The notes beneath the pieces are model-generated. The model had not been told where the DNA came from. It searched no databases and saw only the letters and a list, made by a program, of their open reading frames with translations. This document shows positions 34,817 to 42,931 of a DNA stretch of 51,802 bases, piece after piece. The translations under genes were made by a program, and so were the position numbers. Position 1 is the stretch's first letter. Each line of letters starts with the position of its first letter. Source of the DNA: CAVLDP01 sp963661945 (GTDB lineage: Bacteria; Bacillota; Clostridia; Lachnospirales; Lachnospiraceae). Location of the stretch: NCBI GenBank assembly GCA_963661945.1, contig CAVLDP010000017.1:1-51802 (forward strand), written 5' to 3'.

Positions 34817-35554
34817 TTATTTGCTACCTATAAGAATCTCTTCAGCTCTAGTCACTTCCTCCTCTGTTGGTGTTCTAACACCTTCAAGAGGATAATGGAG
34901 CTTCATCGATTCCCATTTCATTAATCCTAGGGTATGATAAGGCAGAATCTCAACCCGGCTTACCGTAGACAGGCCATCCATGAATTCTCTCGTCTTTCGA
35001 AGACCATCCTCATCATCCGTTAGGCCTGGCACGAGAACATGTCGAATCCACATGTTCTTACCATGGTCTGATAGATAGGTCGCAAGTGCGAGGATATTCT
35101 CATTCGTGTATCCTGTCAATTCTCTATGCTTCTCAGCATCAATCTCTTTTAGATCCAAGATGAAGAGGTCTGTCACTTCCATAAGCTTATCAAACCGTTC
35201 TAAGTATTCCCCCTCCATGGTAAATGGATTCCCACTGGTATCAAGGCAGGTATTTACTCCCTTCTCCTTGGCCAAACGAAAGAATTCCGTCACGAAATCC
35301 ATCTGCAGCAAGGCTTCTCCGCCAGAGACTGTAATACCGCCTTCCTTGCCCCAATAATTCTTATAACGAAGGGCCTTCTTAAGAAGGCCCTCCGGTGAAT
35401 ATTCTTCTCCGCCATCCATTGCCCAGGTTTCCGGATTGTGACAATACTTGCACCGCATCTTACAGCCCTGCAAGAAAACCACATAGCGAATACCCGGTCC
35501 ATCTACCGAACCAAAGGATTCCAGCGAATTAACATATCCAATAATATTTTCCAT
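34817..35554 (-). CDS. pflA: Pyruvate formate-lyase activating enzyme
   Basis: A 245-residue radical-SAM activase that places the glycyl radical on PflB. The SAM cluster motif C-x3-C-x2-C is GCKMRCKYCHNPETW (Cys 31, 35, 38), followed by the glycine-rich GGITVSGGEALLQ and DTSGN. Length is normal for the family. It is downstream of pflB with a 55-base gap and likely co-transcribed. Its 3' end faces thiC, with TTCTTAT/ATAAGAA arms at 34814-34836 that may form a weak shared terminator. Confidence 0.95.
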   Translation of the reverse strand: MENIIGYVNSLESFGSVDGPGIRYVVFLQGCKMRCKYCHNPETWAMDGGEEYSPEGLLKKALRYKNYWGKEGGITVSGGEALLQMDFVTEFFRLAKEKGVNTCLDTSGNPFTMEGEYLERFDKLMEVTDLFILDLKEIDAEKHRELTGYTNENILALATYLSDHGKNMWIRHVLVPGLTDDEDGLRKTREFMDGLSTVSRVEILPYHTLGLMKWESMKLHYPLEGVRTPTEEEVTRAEEILIGSK

Positions 35555-35609
35555 AATTTATTCCAGTTCCAAATTAAGAGTTAGCAGAACTTGTCTCACA
35601 TAAGAAATC

Positions 35610-37862
35610 CTACATTGCTCCATGACAGGTTCTCTGGATTACATCCATCTGCTGCTCACGAGTCAGATCGATGAACTTAACAGCATATCCAGATACACGG
35701 ATTGTAAAGTTTGCGTACTCTTCCTTCTCAGGATGCTCCATAGCATCAATCAGCTTCTCCTTGCCGAATACATTCACATTCAAGTGATGTGCGCCCTGAT
35801 CGAAGTAACCGTCCATAGCCATAACGAGGTTGGACTTACGCTCCTCATCAGAATGGCCGAGTGCTTCTGGATTGATGGTCTGTGTATTAGAGATTCCATC
35901 AAGAGCCCACTCGTATGGCATCTTCGCAACAGAGTTCAGTGATGCAAGAAGACCATTTTCCTCAGCGCCATAGGATGGATTTGCTCCAGGAGACAGTGGC
36001 TCTCCTGCCTTACGTCCGTCTGGCATAGCGCCTGTTGCCTTACCATATACAACATTAGAAGTAATCGTCAGAATAGAGGTTGTAGGCTCAGAACGACGGT
36101 AGGTATGATGCTTCTTGATCTTCTCCATAAAGGTACGAAGAAGCCATACACCAATCTCATCTGCGCGGTCATCGTCATTACCATACTTAGGGAAATCTCC
36201 CTCAGTTACATAATCTACAACAAGTCCACTCTCATCACGGACTGTCTTAACCTTGGCATACTTGATCGCAGACAGGGAATCGATAACATGTGAAAATCCA
36301 GCGATACCTGTAGCAAATGTTCTACGTACATCTGTATCAATAAGTGCCATCTGAGCAGCCTCATAATAGTACTTGTCATGCATATACTGAATCAGATTCA
36401 GAGTATTGACATAGATATCTGCCAGCCAATCCATCATGGCATCGTACTTCTCCATTACCTCATCGTAATCTAAATATTCAGAAGTAATTGGCTGATATTT
36501 TGGTCCAACCTGAACCTTGTTCTTCTCATCTACACCACCATTAATTGCATAGAGCAGGCACTTAGCCAGGTTAGCACGTGCGCCGAAGAACTGCATCTCT
36601 TTACCAGTCTGAGTTGCAGATACGCAGCAGCAGATTGCATAATCATCGCCCCATACTGGCTTCATCACATCGTCATTCTCATACTGGATTGAACTTGTGG
36701 TGATAGAAATGTAAGCAGAATATCTCTTGAAGTTCTCTGGTAATGCAGAAGAATACAGAACCGTAATATTAGGCTCTGGAGAAGGTCCCATGTTCTCTAA
36801 GGTATGAAGCACACGATAATCTGTCTTCGTAACCATGGAACGTCCATCTACGCCAATACCAGCAAGGTCGATTGTCGCCCAAACTGGATCGCCTGAGAAG
36901 AGCTGATTGTAAGAATTACAACGAGCGAACTTCACCATACGGAACTTCATGGTCATGTGATCGATAAGCTCCTGTGCCTCTTCCTCGGTAAGAGTACCAT
37001 TTGCCAGATCTCTCTCAATATAGATATCTAAGAAGGTGCAGACACGTCCGATGGACATTGCTGCTCCATTCTGAGTCTTAATCGCAGCCAGGTAACCAAA
37101 ATAGGTCCACTGTACAGCTTCTCTTGCATCCTTTGCAGGACGAGAAATGTCAAATCCATAGAGAGCTGCCATCTCCTTCATGCCCTTCAGTGCATTAATC
37201 TGCTCCTGAAGCTCTTCTCTCTGACGGATTACTTCGCCCTTCATAGAGCCGCTTCCGCATACCAGCTTATCCTCTTCCTTGCAGGCAATCAGATAATCGA
37301 TACCATAGAGGGCTACACGACGATAATCACCAACGATACGTCCACGACCATAAGTATCTGGAAGACCTGTGATAATCTTGTTCTTACGAACTGCTCTCAT
37401 CTCAGGAGTATATGCATCAAATACAGCCTGGTTATGTGTCTTATGATATTCAGTAAAGATTCTATGAAGCTGTGGATCTGGAGTATATCCATACTCTGTC
37501 AGAGACTTCTCAGCCATCTGAATTCCACCATAAGGCATAAATGCTCTCTTCAGAGGCTTGTCTGTCTGTAGACCTACAACCTTCTCTAAGGACTTAAGCT
37601 CTGGATCAATATATCCAGCCTCATGTGAAGTCAGAGAAGATACGATATTCGTATCCATATCCAAGACGCCGCCCTTAGCACGCTCTTCCTTCTGCAGCTT
37701 CTGCAGAGCGCCCCAAAGCTTATTGGTCGCATCCGTTGCAGGAGCTAAGAAGCTCTCATCTCCATCATATGGAGTGTAATTCTTCTGAATGAAATCACGT
37801 ACGTTGATTTCTTCTTTCCAGAGACGGCCCTCAAAACCATCCCACTCGTTAAAATTCACCAT
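35610..37862 (-). CDS. pflB: Pyruvate formate-lyase
   Basis: A 750-residue glycyl-radical enzyme that splits pyruvate with CoA into acetyl-CoA and formate, the central fermentative step. The adjacent active-site Cys pair is in AICCCVSATQTG near residue 405. The radical Gly is in RVSGYAVKF (about residue 725), 25 residues from the end. RVSGYAVKF, and not a choline- or glycerol-lyase signature, fixes the substrate. The TTGACA-17-TATATT promoter upstream is near consensus and carries an operator. A main fermentation enzyme on a replicon with its own rep gene suggests a chromid. Confidence 0.97.
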   Translation of the reverse strand: MVNFNEWDGFEGRLWKEEINVRDFIQKNYTPYDGDESFLAPATDATNKLWGALQKLQKEERAKGGVLDMDTNIVSSLTSHEAGYIDPELKSLEKVVGLQTDKPLKRAFMPYGGIQMAEKSLTEYGYTPDPQLHRIFTEYHKTHNQAVFDAYTPEMRAVRKNKIITGLPDTYGRGRIVGDYRRVALYGIDYLIACKEEDKLVCGSGSMKGEVIRQREELQEQINALKGMKEMAALYGFDISRPAKDAREAVQWTYFGYLAAIKTQNGAAMSIGRVCTFLDIYIERDLANGTLTEEEAQELIDHMTMKFRMVKFARCNSYNQLFSGDPVWATIDLAGIGVDGRSMVTKTDYRVLHTLENMGPSPEPNITVLYSSALPENFKRYSAYISITTSSIQYENDDVMKPVWGDDYAICCCVSATQTGKEMQFFGARANLAKCLLYAINGGVDEKNKVQVGPKYQPITSEYLDYDEVMEKYDAMMDWLADIYVNTLNLIQYMHDKYYYEAAQMALIDTDVRRTFATGIAGFSHVIDSLSAIKYAKVKTVRDESGLVVDYVTEGDFPKYGNDDDRADEIGVWLLRTFMEKIKKHHTYRRSEPTTSILTITSNVVYGKATGAMPDGRKAGEPLSPGANPSYGAEENGLLASLNSVAKMPYEWALDGISNTQTINPEALGHSDEERKSNLVMAMDGYFDQGAHHLNVNVFGKEKLIDAMEHPEKEEYANFTIRVSGYAVKFIDLTREQQMDVIQRTCHGAM

Positions 37863-37929
37863 GATTTGGCCTCCTTGTATAAAAAGTGTCTCGTGTTACC
37901 ATATCCCCCACAGATACTCTCCACGGCCA

Positions 37930-37993
37930 AAAGTTAGGATAACCTAACTTTCATCACCTAGTTTAATATATCTGTACGTTAAAAAATTGTCAA
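37930..37993 (-). promoter_or_regulatory. pflBA promoter and palindromic operator
   Basis: Reading the minus strand: TTGACA (37988-37993), 17 bases, TATATT (37965-37970). Below the start site lies the perfect palindrome AAAGTTAGG-N4-CCTAACTTT (37930-37951). Its core GTTAGGATAACCTAAC matches the ygbA operator at 14 of 16 bases. The position suggests repression. Confidence 0.75.
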
Positions 37994-38041
37994 TCTATTT
38001 AGACAATGTATTCTAACTAGTACAATACTACACGATATACC

Positions 38042-39295
38042 CTAGTTCTGGCAATTATATAAGGGCATAACCTCTTTCTTATGGCATCCAATCAGCCAGA
38101 CCGCACTCAGCGCATAGAAGGCCATAATACAGGTAATGAGCGGCCTGGTCGGTACAAGCTCTCCGAGAAATCCAGATATTCCTTCTCCGAGAAGAGAGCC
38201 CATCGTATTTAGAACGATCACCGCACCGTTATATCGTCCCTTCTTCTCATCCGGCACATAGCCTTGCGTCGCAGAGATACGAATCGTATATGTCGTAATC
38301 CCAAAGATTCCATCCAGGAAATTCGCAATCATCATAACAACAATTGGGAAGTAGAGATAAGTTCCATCCATAACCGCAATCGCTATATATAGAATTAATG
38401 CGATATTATATTTCTTATCTACGGGCAGGGTCTTCTTATAATGAATACCGCCGCCCACCATTCGACTGACTACAGAACATCCATAGACCAGAATGAAGAG
38501 ATACTCCCCATTAGTATAGGTGGATTTGAAATAAGGAAGAAGAAGGACCTCCAGCGTTCCATAGGAAAAGCTCATCATCATCACAAATAGAGTGATGTAC
38601 AAAAGCCCCTTCTCGCTCCAGAGATACTGAAACCCCTCCTTAATATCAAGAAGCATCTGCTTCCCATAATGCCCCTCTTCCGTAGCATGCGACTTCTGCA
38701 GGTCAATATATGCTTCTTCTGCCGTAATTCTTGTCTCAAAGCATGCAGCTAAGAAGAATGAAAATGCATTCATAAATAGAAGTGGAACAATACCAACCAA
38801 GTTATAAAGAGCTGTAGCAATCGGCACCATAATCATAGTCGCCGATTCAAGGACCGATGCAATCGAATAAGCCTTGGAATAATTCCCTTCCGAAATCAGC
38901 ATAGGATAGAAGCTATCGTATGCCACCTGATAGAAGCTCTGAATGGCACCATCTAGAAATACAATCAGTGCGAAGATTGGAAATGAGAACCATCCCGACT
39001 TCATGATGAACCCCACAAGAAGATACATGGTAGCCGCTGCAAAATCCAGAGTATAAATCATCTTCTTCCTGGAGAATCGGTCCAGAAAAGCTCCTGATAG
39101 GATAGGCGTCACAAGTTGTGGCAGACTCCACATCATAAGGTAGATCGCATATAGAAAGCTGGAATTCGTATAATCGAGCACAAGAAGACTCATCGCAAAG
39201 CCAGCCATCGTATTTCCGCACATGGAAATGGCGCTTCCGATTGTAATAATAGTAAAATCCTTGGTCCAAAGCTTACTATTCTCTTTCCCTATCAT
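38042..39295 (-). CDS. Major facilitator superfamily exporter
   Basis: 417 residues, about twelve membrane segments with the MFS layout: FTIITIGSAISMCGNTMAGFAMSLL in helix 1 and the A-like loop LSGAFLDRFSRKKMIYTLD after helix 2. The pattern resembles macrolide/siderophore (MefA/EntS-type) exporters. Substrate unknown. The start ATG 39295 follows GAAGGGA. It lies just downstream of the 39.4-39.6 kb peptide genes in the same direction, past their terminator, so it might export the peptides; that link is speculative. Confidence 0.85.
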   Translation of the reverse strand: MIGKENSKLWTKDFTIITIGSAISMCGNTMAGFAMSLLVLDYTNSSFLYAIYLMMWSLPQLVTPILSGAFLDRFSRKKMIYTLDFAAATMYLLVGFIMKSGWFSFPIFALIVFLDGAIQSFYQVAYDSFYPMLISEGNYSKAYSIASVLESATMIMVPIATALYNLVGIVPLLFMNAFSFFLAACFETRITAEEAYIDLQKSHATEEGHYGKQMLLDIKEGFQYLWSEKGLLYITLFVMMMSFSYGTLEVLLLPYFKSTYTNGEYLFILVYGCSVVSRMVGGGIHYKKTLPVDKKYNIALILYIAIAVMDGTYLYFPIVVMMIANFLDGIFGITTYTIRISATQGYVPDEKKGRYNGAVIVLNTMGSLLGEGISGFLGELVPTRPLITCIMAFYALSAVWLIGCHKKEVMPLYNCQN

Positions 39296-39370
39296 AGCAA
39301 TTTAGTCCCTTCAAATCAGTCTACTAGCATTGTATCAAGTTGACCTATCATTTACTAGATACACAGGCAC

Positions 39371-39413
39371 AAAAAAAGAACAGGTACTACTAAGTAAGCT
39401 AGTAACTGTCCTT
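39371..39413 (-). terminator. Intrinsic terminator after the peptide pair
   Basis: On the minus strand ACAG...TACTA pairs with TAGTA...CTGT (one small bulge), followed by a U-run from seven T residues (39371-39378 region). It ends the two-peptide transcript before the MFS gene. Confidence 0.65.
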
Positions 39414-39415
39414 TA

Positions 39416-39484
39416 CTATCTGCCGAAGAAGCTGAAATCGTATTCCGCAGTTCCTTCGGCCACCTTTGTAATTGTGATCCTCAT
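39416..39484 (-). CDS. 22-residue peptide, second in the mini-operon
   Basis: A tiny reading frame with a textbook ribosome binding site (AGGAGGAG, four bases before ATG 39484), 15 bases after the stop of the first peptide gene. The product starts MRITITKV and ends EYDFSFFGR. It has no signal peptide and is not a homologue of its neighbour. Translation is inferred from spacing and ribosome binding site, and from the terminator that follows at once. Function unknown; secreted signal, modified peptide precursor, small membrane effector and leader peptide are all possible. Confidence 0.6.
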   Translation of the reverse strand: MRITITKVAEGTAEYDFSFFGR

Positions 39485-39499
39485 TTTACTCCTCCTGAC

Positions 39500-39583
39500 T
39501 TAGAAGAATCTGTATCCGTTCTCATAAGCCTTTGCGTACATTGCTAAACCTTCCTTGAATGCTTCCTTAAATGTCATCTTCAT
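39500..39583 (-). CDS. 27-residue peptide of the FK[ED]GL...RF family
   Basis: The frame encodes a basic, amphipathic peptide ending FKEGLAMYAKAYENGYRFF. ATG 39583 sits only two bases from GGAGG; the third codon (39577) is also ATG with ideal spacing, so the true product may have 25 residues. It resembles the 24-residue peptide at 41873-41947 in length, in FK[ED]GL and in ENxxRF[FY] at the C-terminus. No signal peptide, no Cys, no leader-cleavage motif. I do not recognise the family. The upstream element at 39654-39691 is shared with the other locus. Confidence 0.65.
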   Translation of the reverse strand: MKMTFKEAFKEGLAMYAKAYENGYRFF

Positions 39584-39624
39584 TTCCTCCTTATCTTTAC
39601 TATTGTTCTGTCCCTTTGGACAAT

Positions 39625-39691
39625 ACTATAGTAACTCCTATAAGGAAGATATGCTTGTCAACTTCCATCAAATAACTAGCCAAATCTTGCT
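39625..39691 (-). promoter_or_regulatory. Promoter and conserved upstream element, copy 1
   Basis: On the plus strand the element reads CTTGTCA (39654-39660), nine bases, then AAATAA, CTAGC and CAAATCTTGCT (39670-39691). It is 27/29 identical to copy 2 at its conserved positions. A minus-strand -10 TATAGT lies at 39625-39630, with no good -35, about 24 bases from the element: an arrangement that needs an activator. The element contains an imperfect dyad (TTGnC...GACAA). Confidence 0.7.
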
Positions 39692-39740
39692 GACTTTTTC
39701 TGACAATTTACAGATGTAAAATGAGCTCATTCCCACGAAA

Positions 39741-40136
39741 TCAAAGGATTGGGGAGAAATCCTCTGTATCACCGCAGACGAATCCGTCCATTGCTTCAGC
39801 CATCTTTTTCAGAACGCCTCTCGCCTTCTCATATTCTTCCTCTGGGAAATTCACATAGAAAAGAGAACACACCTCATGCTCCTTCAGATAGTTATTGCTG
39901 TAGTCATCCCTAAGATCTAACGCGAGTGTTTCAATATCAATAGATCCCTTCTCAGCAAGAACAATCTCGAGTACGCCAAGCTCTGGCCAAATCTCCACAT
40001 CATCACACATTTCTACAGCAATTAACTTCAGGTCAGCGACGCTAATCTGTCTTCTACTCATGAGAAACCAGCCTTGAGGCAGATTTCTACCAGTCGCTCC
40101 AGATCTTATCTTCTGTAATTTTGACTTATTCTTCAT
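39741..40136 (-). CDS. Uncharacterised small protein
   Basis: 131 residues, soluble, acidic toward the C-terminus; no family recognised. The N-terminus is basic (KNKSKLQKIRSG), then MSRRQISVADLKLIAVEMCDDVEIWPELGVLEIVL resembles a small alpha/beta domain. The start ATG 40136 follows AGGGAGG; an internal ATG at 40061 has a poor site. Nine bases separate it from the upstream membrane-anchored gene, so they are one operon. Possible roles include chaperoning or regulating that protein, with no direct evidence. Confidence 0.6.
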   Translation of the reverse strand: MKNKSKLQKIRSGATGRNLPQGWFLMSRRQISVADLKLIAVEMCDDVEIWPELGVLEIVLAEKGSIDIETLALDLRDDYSNNYLKEHEVCSLFYVNFPEEEYEKARGVLKKMAEAMDGFVCGDTEDFSPIL

Positions 40137-40145
40137 ATGTCCTCC

Positions 40146-41315
40146 CTAAAATACGCGTGATTTCACTTCTTCCATCACATCATTCACGAAGCCTTCCGTA
40201 TCTGAACGAATCTTCTTCCAATCAATCTTCTCTATGGAGTCAAGATCCACCTCCACATCAGAAAATACATCATCCAGCGAATCTCTCTTCTCGACATAAC
40301 CGGTGAAAGTACAGGTTGCCTGAACTTCATCGCCCTTCTTGATCTCTGTCTTATGAATATCCATAGAGATGCGGCCCTCTTCCTTCTGCCAGGTCACATA
40401 AGTAGAGGCCGTCAGATTCTCTCCCTGATTCACGTAGTAGACCATATCCACATCCATATAGTTGGTATAGGTATAGGAACCATTTCTCACCATGGTCATA
40501 ACAAAGCGCTCATCATCCGGCAGCTCCATCGTCACGATTGCCTTACTCATATCGGTTCCATCCAGAACCAGAGAGGTATTCTTCATGATATCATCCAGGT
40601 TCATTTCCACACGGCGAATACGATTCCCCGGTGTAAGGTAAATGTCACAGGAAATGTCATAATCCGGCGTCTCCATGCCCAGAAGTTCCCACAAGAAATC
40701 ACCGACTCCAGCTGGAATCGTAATCCGATATTCTCGGCTCTTCACTCCATCATCATCGAGCATTTCTCCAGTTTCCTCGATAGACACCTGTCCAAGCATC
40801 CTGGAAATATCAGTCATATGATCCCGAAACCATTCCTGGCTAATGTCGGATGTTAATTCCGGTGCCTTCTGAAAGAGTTCATTGGACGAAGTAAAGGCAT
40901 AGGACAGATTATCAAGCATGGGAACCACCATATATATGGTATTCTCGTCAACATAAGAATCGAACTCTCCTACATTGAGAAATAAAACATCCATATCTGC
41001 ATGCATGGACATCTTCTTCTGAGCGAAACTCCGCTCTCCTGTCACCTGCATGGAACTCGAGAAGCCAAACCCCTTCAAATCATTCAGATTCGCCTTGCCA
41101 TAAATGACCGTATCACCATTGGAATAATTCTGGCACATGTCCATAAGATCAATCCCATAGGCAATATAACTCGGTTCATTCATCGTCGTTTCTGTAAAAA
41201 GAAGAACAGACATGAGAACCCTAAGTCTAGGATTCTTCTGTATTGCAACTCCTGCAGCAAGCAGTATTCCAAGAATAATTGCAATTACAATTACAATTTT
41301 CTTCCATTTCTTCAC
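40146..41315 (-). CDS. Membrane-anchored extracytoplasmic protein, unknown
   Basis: 389 residues. An N-terminal basic segment and single hydrophobic helix (KKIVIVIAIILGILLAAGVAI) form a signal anchor; there is no lipobox Cys. The rest is beta-rich and extracellular, with repeated two-strand patterns (e.g. YGKANLNDLKGFGFSSSMQV, FVMTMVRNGSYTYTNYMDVD), recalling large beta-sheet lipid-binding or LolA/outer-surface proteins in other phyla. I cannot assign a function. It is in an operon with the 131-residue gene. Confidence 0.65.
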   Translation of the reverse strand: MKKWKKIVIVIAIILGILLAAGVAIQKNPRLRVLMSVLLFTETTMNEPSYIAYGIDLMDMCQNYSNGDTVIYGKANLNDLKGFGFSSSMQVTGERSFAQKKMSMHADMDVLFLNVGEFDSYVDENTIYMVVPMLDNLSYAFTSSNELFQKAPELTSDISQEWFRDHMTDISRMLGQVSIEETGEMLDDDGVKSREYRITIPAGVGDFLWELLGMETPDYDISCDIYLTPGNRIRRVEMNLDDIMKNTSLVLDGTDMSKAIVTMELPDDERFVMTMVRNGSYTYTNYMDVDMVYYVNQGENLTASTYVTWQKEEGRISMDIHKTEIKKGDEVQATCTFTGYVEKRDSLDDVFSDVEVDLDSIEKIDWKKIRSDTEGFVNDVMEEVKSRVF

Positions 41316-41334
41316 GATTCACTCCAATCAATTT

Positions 41335-41366
41335 CAAAAAAGAGCGGGGCATCACTGCTCCGCTCT
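41335..41366 (-). terminator. Terminator after the 100-residue gene
   Basis: AGAGCGG (41341-41347) pairs with CCGCTCT (41360-41366), with an inner GC pairing; on the minus strand it is followed by a U-run (A run at 41335-41340 on the plus strand). Confidence 0.85.
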
Positions 41367-41384
41367 CCCCTAACACCATTATAT

Positions 41385-41687
41385 CTATCGCGAGGTCTTC
41401 ATCTTCTGTGCAATCACTTCATCGATACACTTAATAGCAACCTCAAGATGCATCACGCTCTGCGCTGCATCCCTGTCCTTCTCCGCAAGCTTCTTGAAAG
41501 CTTCCTTCTGTTCCATCACAACATTCTTGGTCTTCTTCAGTGTATCAAGAGGCAGACCAAGCGCTGTACAGTTTAGCGAATTCGTTGGTTCAATATAATT
41601 ACTCTTATCAATCTTAACCTCTACGCCCTTATCCTTCTCGAATTCTGCCGCAAGGCCACCAATTAATGCTTCACGATCTAATGCCAT
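41385..41687 (-). CDS. Uncharacterised 100-residue protein
   Basis: Soluble, charged protein with a helical C-terminal half (KKTKNVVMEQKEAFKKLAEKDRDAAQSVMHLEVAIKCIDEVI is a likely amphipathic helix pair). N-terminal MALDREALIGGLAAEFEKD. No family recognised, no Cys pair, no membrane segment. GAAGGAGAG precedes the ATG at good spacing, and a strong terminator follows. It lies 112 bases after the terminator of the second peptide gene in the same direction. Confidence 0.65.
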   Translation of the reverse strand: MALDREALIGGLAAEFEKDKGVEVKIDKSNYIEPTNSLNCTALGLPLDTLKKTKNVVMEQKEAFKKLAEKDRDAAQSVMHLEVAIKCIDEVIAQKMKTSR

Positions 41688-41798
41688 TGTAATCTCTCCT
41701 TCTTAAAGACAAAATCAATTGTTCTAAAAAGCTCTCTGTAGTCCTTATTTTAATTCTTCTACCGAAGAATATCTAGCCCCACTTTTTATTTTCTATAG

Positions 41799-41824
41799 CA
41801 AAAAGCAGCACCTTACGGCACTGC
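41799..41824 (-). terminator. Terminator of the second peptide gene
   Basis: GCAGTGCC / GGTGCTGC (two G.U pairs, loop GTAA) on the minus strand, then five U residues. It lies 49 bases after the peptide stop, so the transcript is only about 180 bases. Confidence 0.75.
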
Positions 41825-41872
41825 TTCTCTAAAGGGGGTTATATAAATATTGGGGAAGGAATAAGTAAATTC

Positions 41873-41947
41873 TTAGACATAGAAACGCATATCGTTCTCT
41901 GCCATTACAGTTAAACCATCTTTGAATAATTCTACAATCTTCTTCAT
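41873..41947 (-). CDS. 24-residue peptide of the FK[ED]GL...RF family
   Basis: Small frame behind a consensus AAGGAGG (spacing 8). The product begins MKKIVEL and ends FKDGLTVMAENDMRFYV. It shares FK[ED]GL and ENxxRF[FY] with the peptide at 39500-39583. The locus has its own conserved promoter element and terminator and encodes no second peptide. No signal sequence is apparent. As with its relative, translation is likely from the ribosome binding site and conservation, but the role is not known. Confidence 0.7.
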   Translation of the reverse strand: MKKIVELFKDGLTVMAENDMRFYV

Positions 41948-41991
41948 ATTGGCCGCCTCCTTATTAGGTGCATCAACTGTTTACAATGGTC

Positions 41992-42054
41992 ATTATATGC
42001 GCCATATAAGGAGAAGTCTTGTCATTTACTGAAAATAAGTAGACAAATCTTGCT
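41992..42054 (-). promoter_or_regulatory. Promoter and conserved upstream element, copy 2
   Basis: Minus-strand TATAAT at 41992-41997. The element on the plus strand begins CTTGTCA (42018-42024), eight bases, then AAATAA, GTAGA, CAAATCTTGCT (42033-42054). It reaches two bases into the sdaAA stop codon. Spacing from -10 to element is about 21 bases, versus 24 in copy 1. No consensus -35. Confidence 0.7.
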
Positions 42055-42922
42055 ATAGATTCTGAAGACCATCTCTTATACTCTGTCCTGTCCCAGTTGC
42101 CGCCAAACCTCCCAGCCCAGTTTCCTTGATGGATTCGCTCATTCCCTTGCCGATATTATTCATCGCATCAAAGACCTCATCTGCCGGAATTCGGCTCCAA
42201 ATACCAGCCATTGTTAGCTCAGCCGATGTAACTGCATTAACCGCTCCGCAGACATTTCTCTTGACGCAAGGAATCTCCACAAGACCAGCAACAGGATCGC
42301 AGGCTAGCCCCAAGAGGTTCTTAAGAGCTAGTGCTGCCGCATTCGCTTGCGCGCGCGCATCCCCTCCTAATAAATAGGTAAGCCCTGCCGCAGCCATCGA
42401 GGATGCAGCCCCTATCTCCGCCTGGCAGCCGCCTTCTGCTCCAGACAAGCTGGCGCGGCTTGCAATCACGCCGCCAACTCCTGCAGCGACATAGAGTGCC
42501 TCGGTCATCTTATCATCGCTGTAGTCATTCCTCTCCTGCGCAGACAAAAGTACGGCCGGAACCACGCCGCAGCTTCCTGCTGTAGGTGCGGCAACAATTC
42601 GCTTCATGCAGGCATTGGATTCTGCGATCTTCAGTGCCTTTACCATGACTTCGCTTATAAAATCCCCGCAAAGCGACTGCCCCTTCGCCACATATTCCTG
42701 AAGAAGTGCGGCCTCACCGCCGACCAGACCGCTATTACTCTTTAGGTTCTCTTCATAATTAAGAAGAGATTCCTTCATAGCCAAATACATGCCTTTCATT
42801 TCACCGAAAGCCACCTCTGGCTTAATATTTCTCTCCCGGCAGTCATCCTCCATCACAAGCCGATAGAGCGGCTTTCCGGTCTCTTCTTCCTCACGAATTA
42901 GTTCTTCTATTGATGTATACAT
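42053..42922 (-). CDS. sdaAA: L-serine dehydratase, alpha subunit
   Basis: A 289-residue subunit of the iron-sulfur L-serine ammonia-lyase that deaminates serine to pyruvate. The core PTAGSCGVVPAVLLSAQE (near residue 112) and the Cys residues in CGDF, GGCQAEIG, ACDPVAG and CVKRNVCGA supply the cluster ligands. Length fits the clostridial two-subunit enzyme. It is nine bases from sdaAB, whose stop precedes this start, so the subunits are co-expressed. Its pyruvate product would feed PflB. Confidence 0.95.
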   Translation of the reverse strand: MYTSIEELIREEEETGKPLYRLVMEDDCRERNIKPEVAFGEMKGMYLAMKESLLNYEENLKSNSGLVGGEAALLQEYVAKGQSLCGDFISEVMVKALKIAESNACMKRIVAAPTAGSCGVVPAVLLSAQERNDYSDDKMTEALYVAAGVGGVIASRASLSGAEGGCQAEIGAASSMAAAGLTYLLGGDARAQANAAALALKNLLGLACDPVAGLVEIPCVKRNVCGAVNAVTSAELTMAGIWSRIPADEVFDAMNNIGKGMSESIKETGLGGLAATGTGQSIRDGLQNL

Positions 42923-42931
42923 ATCTTAATC

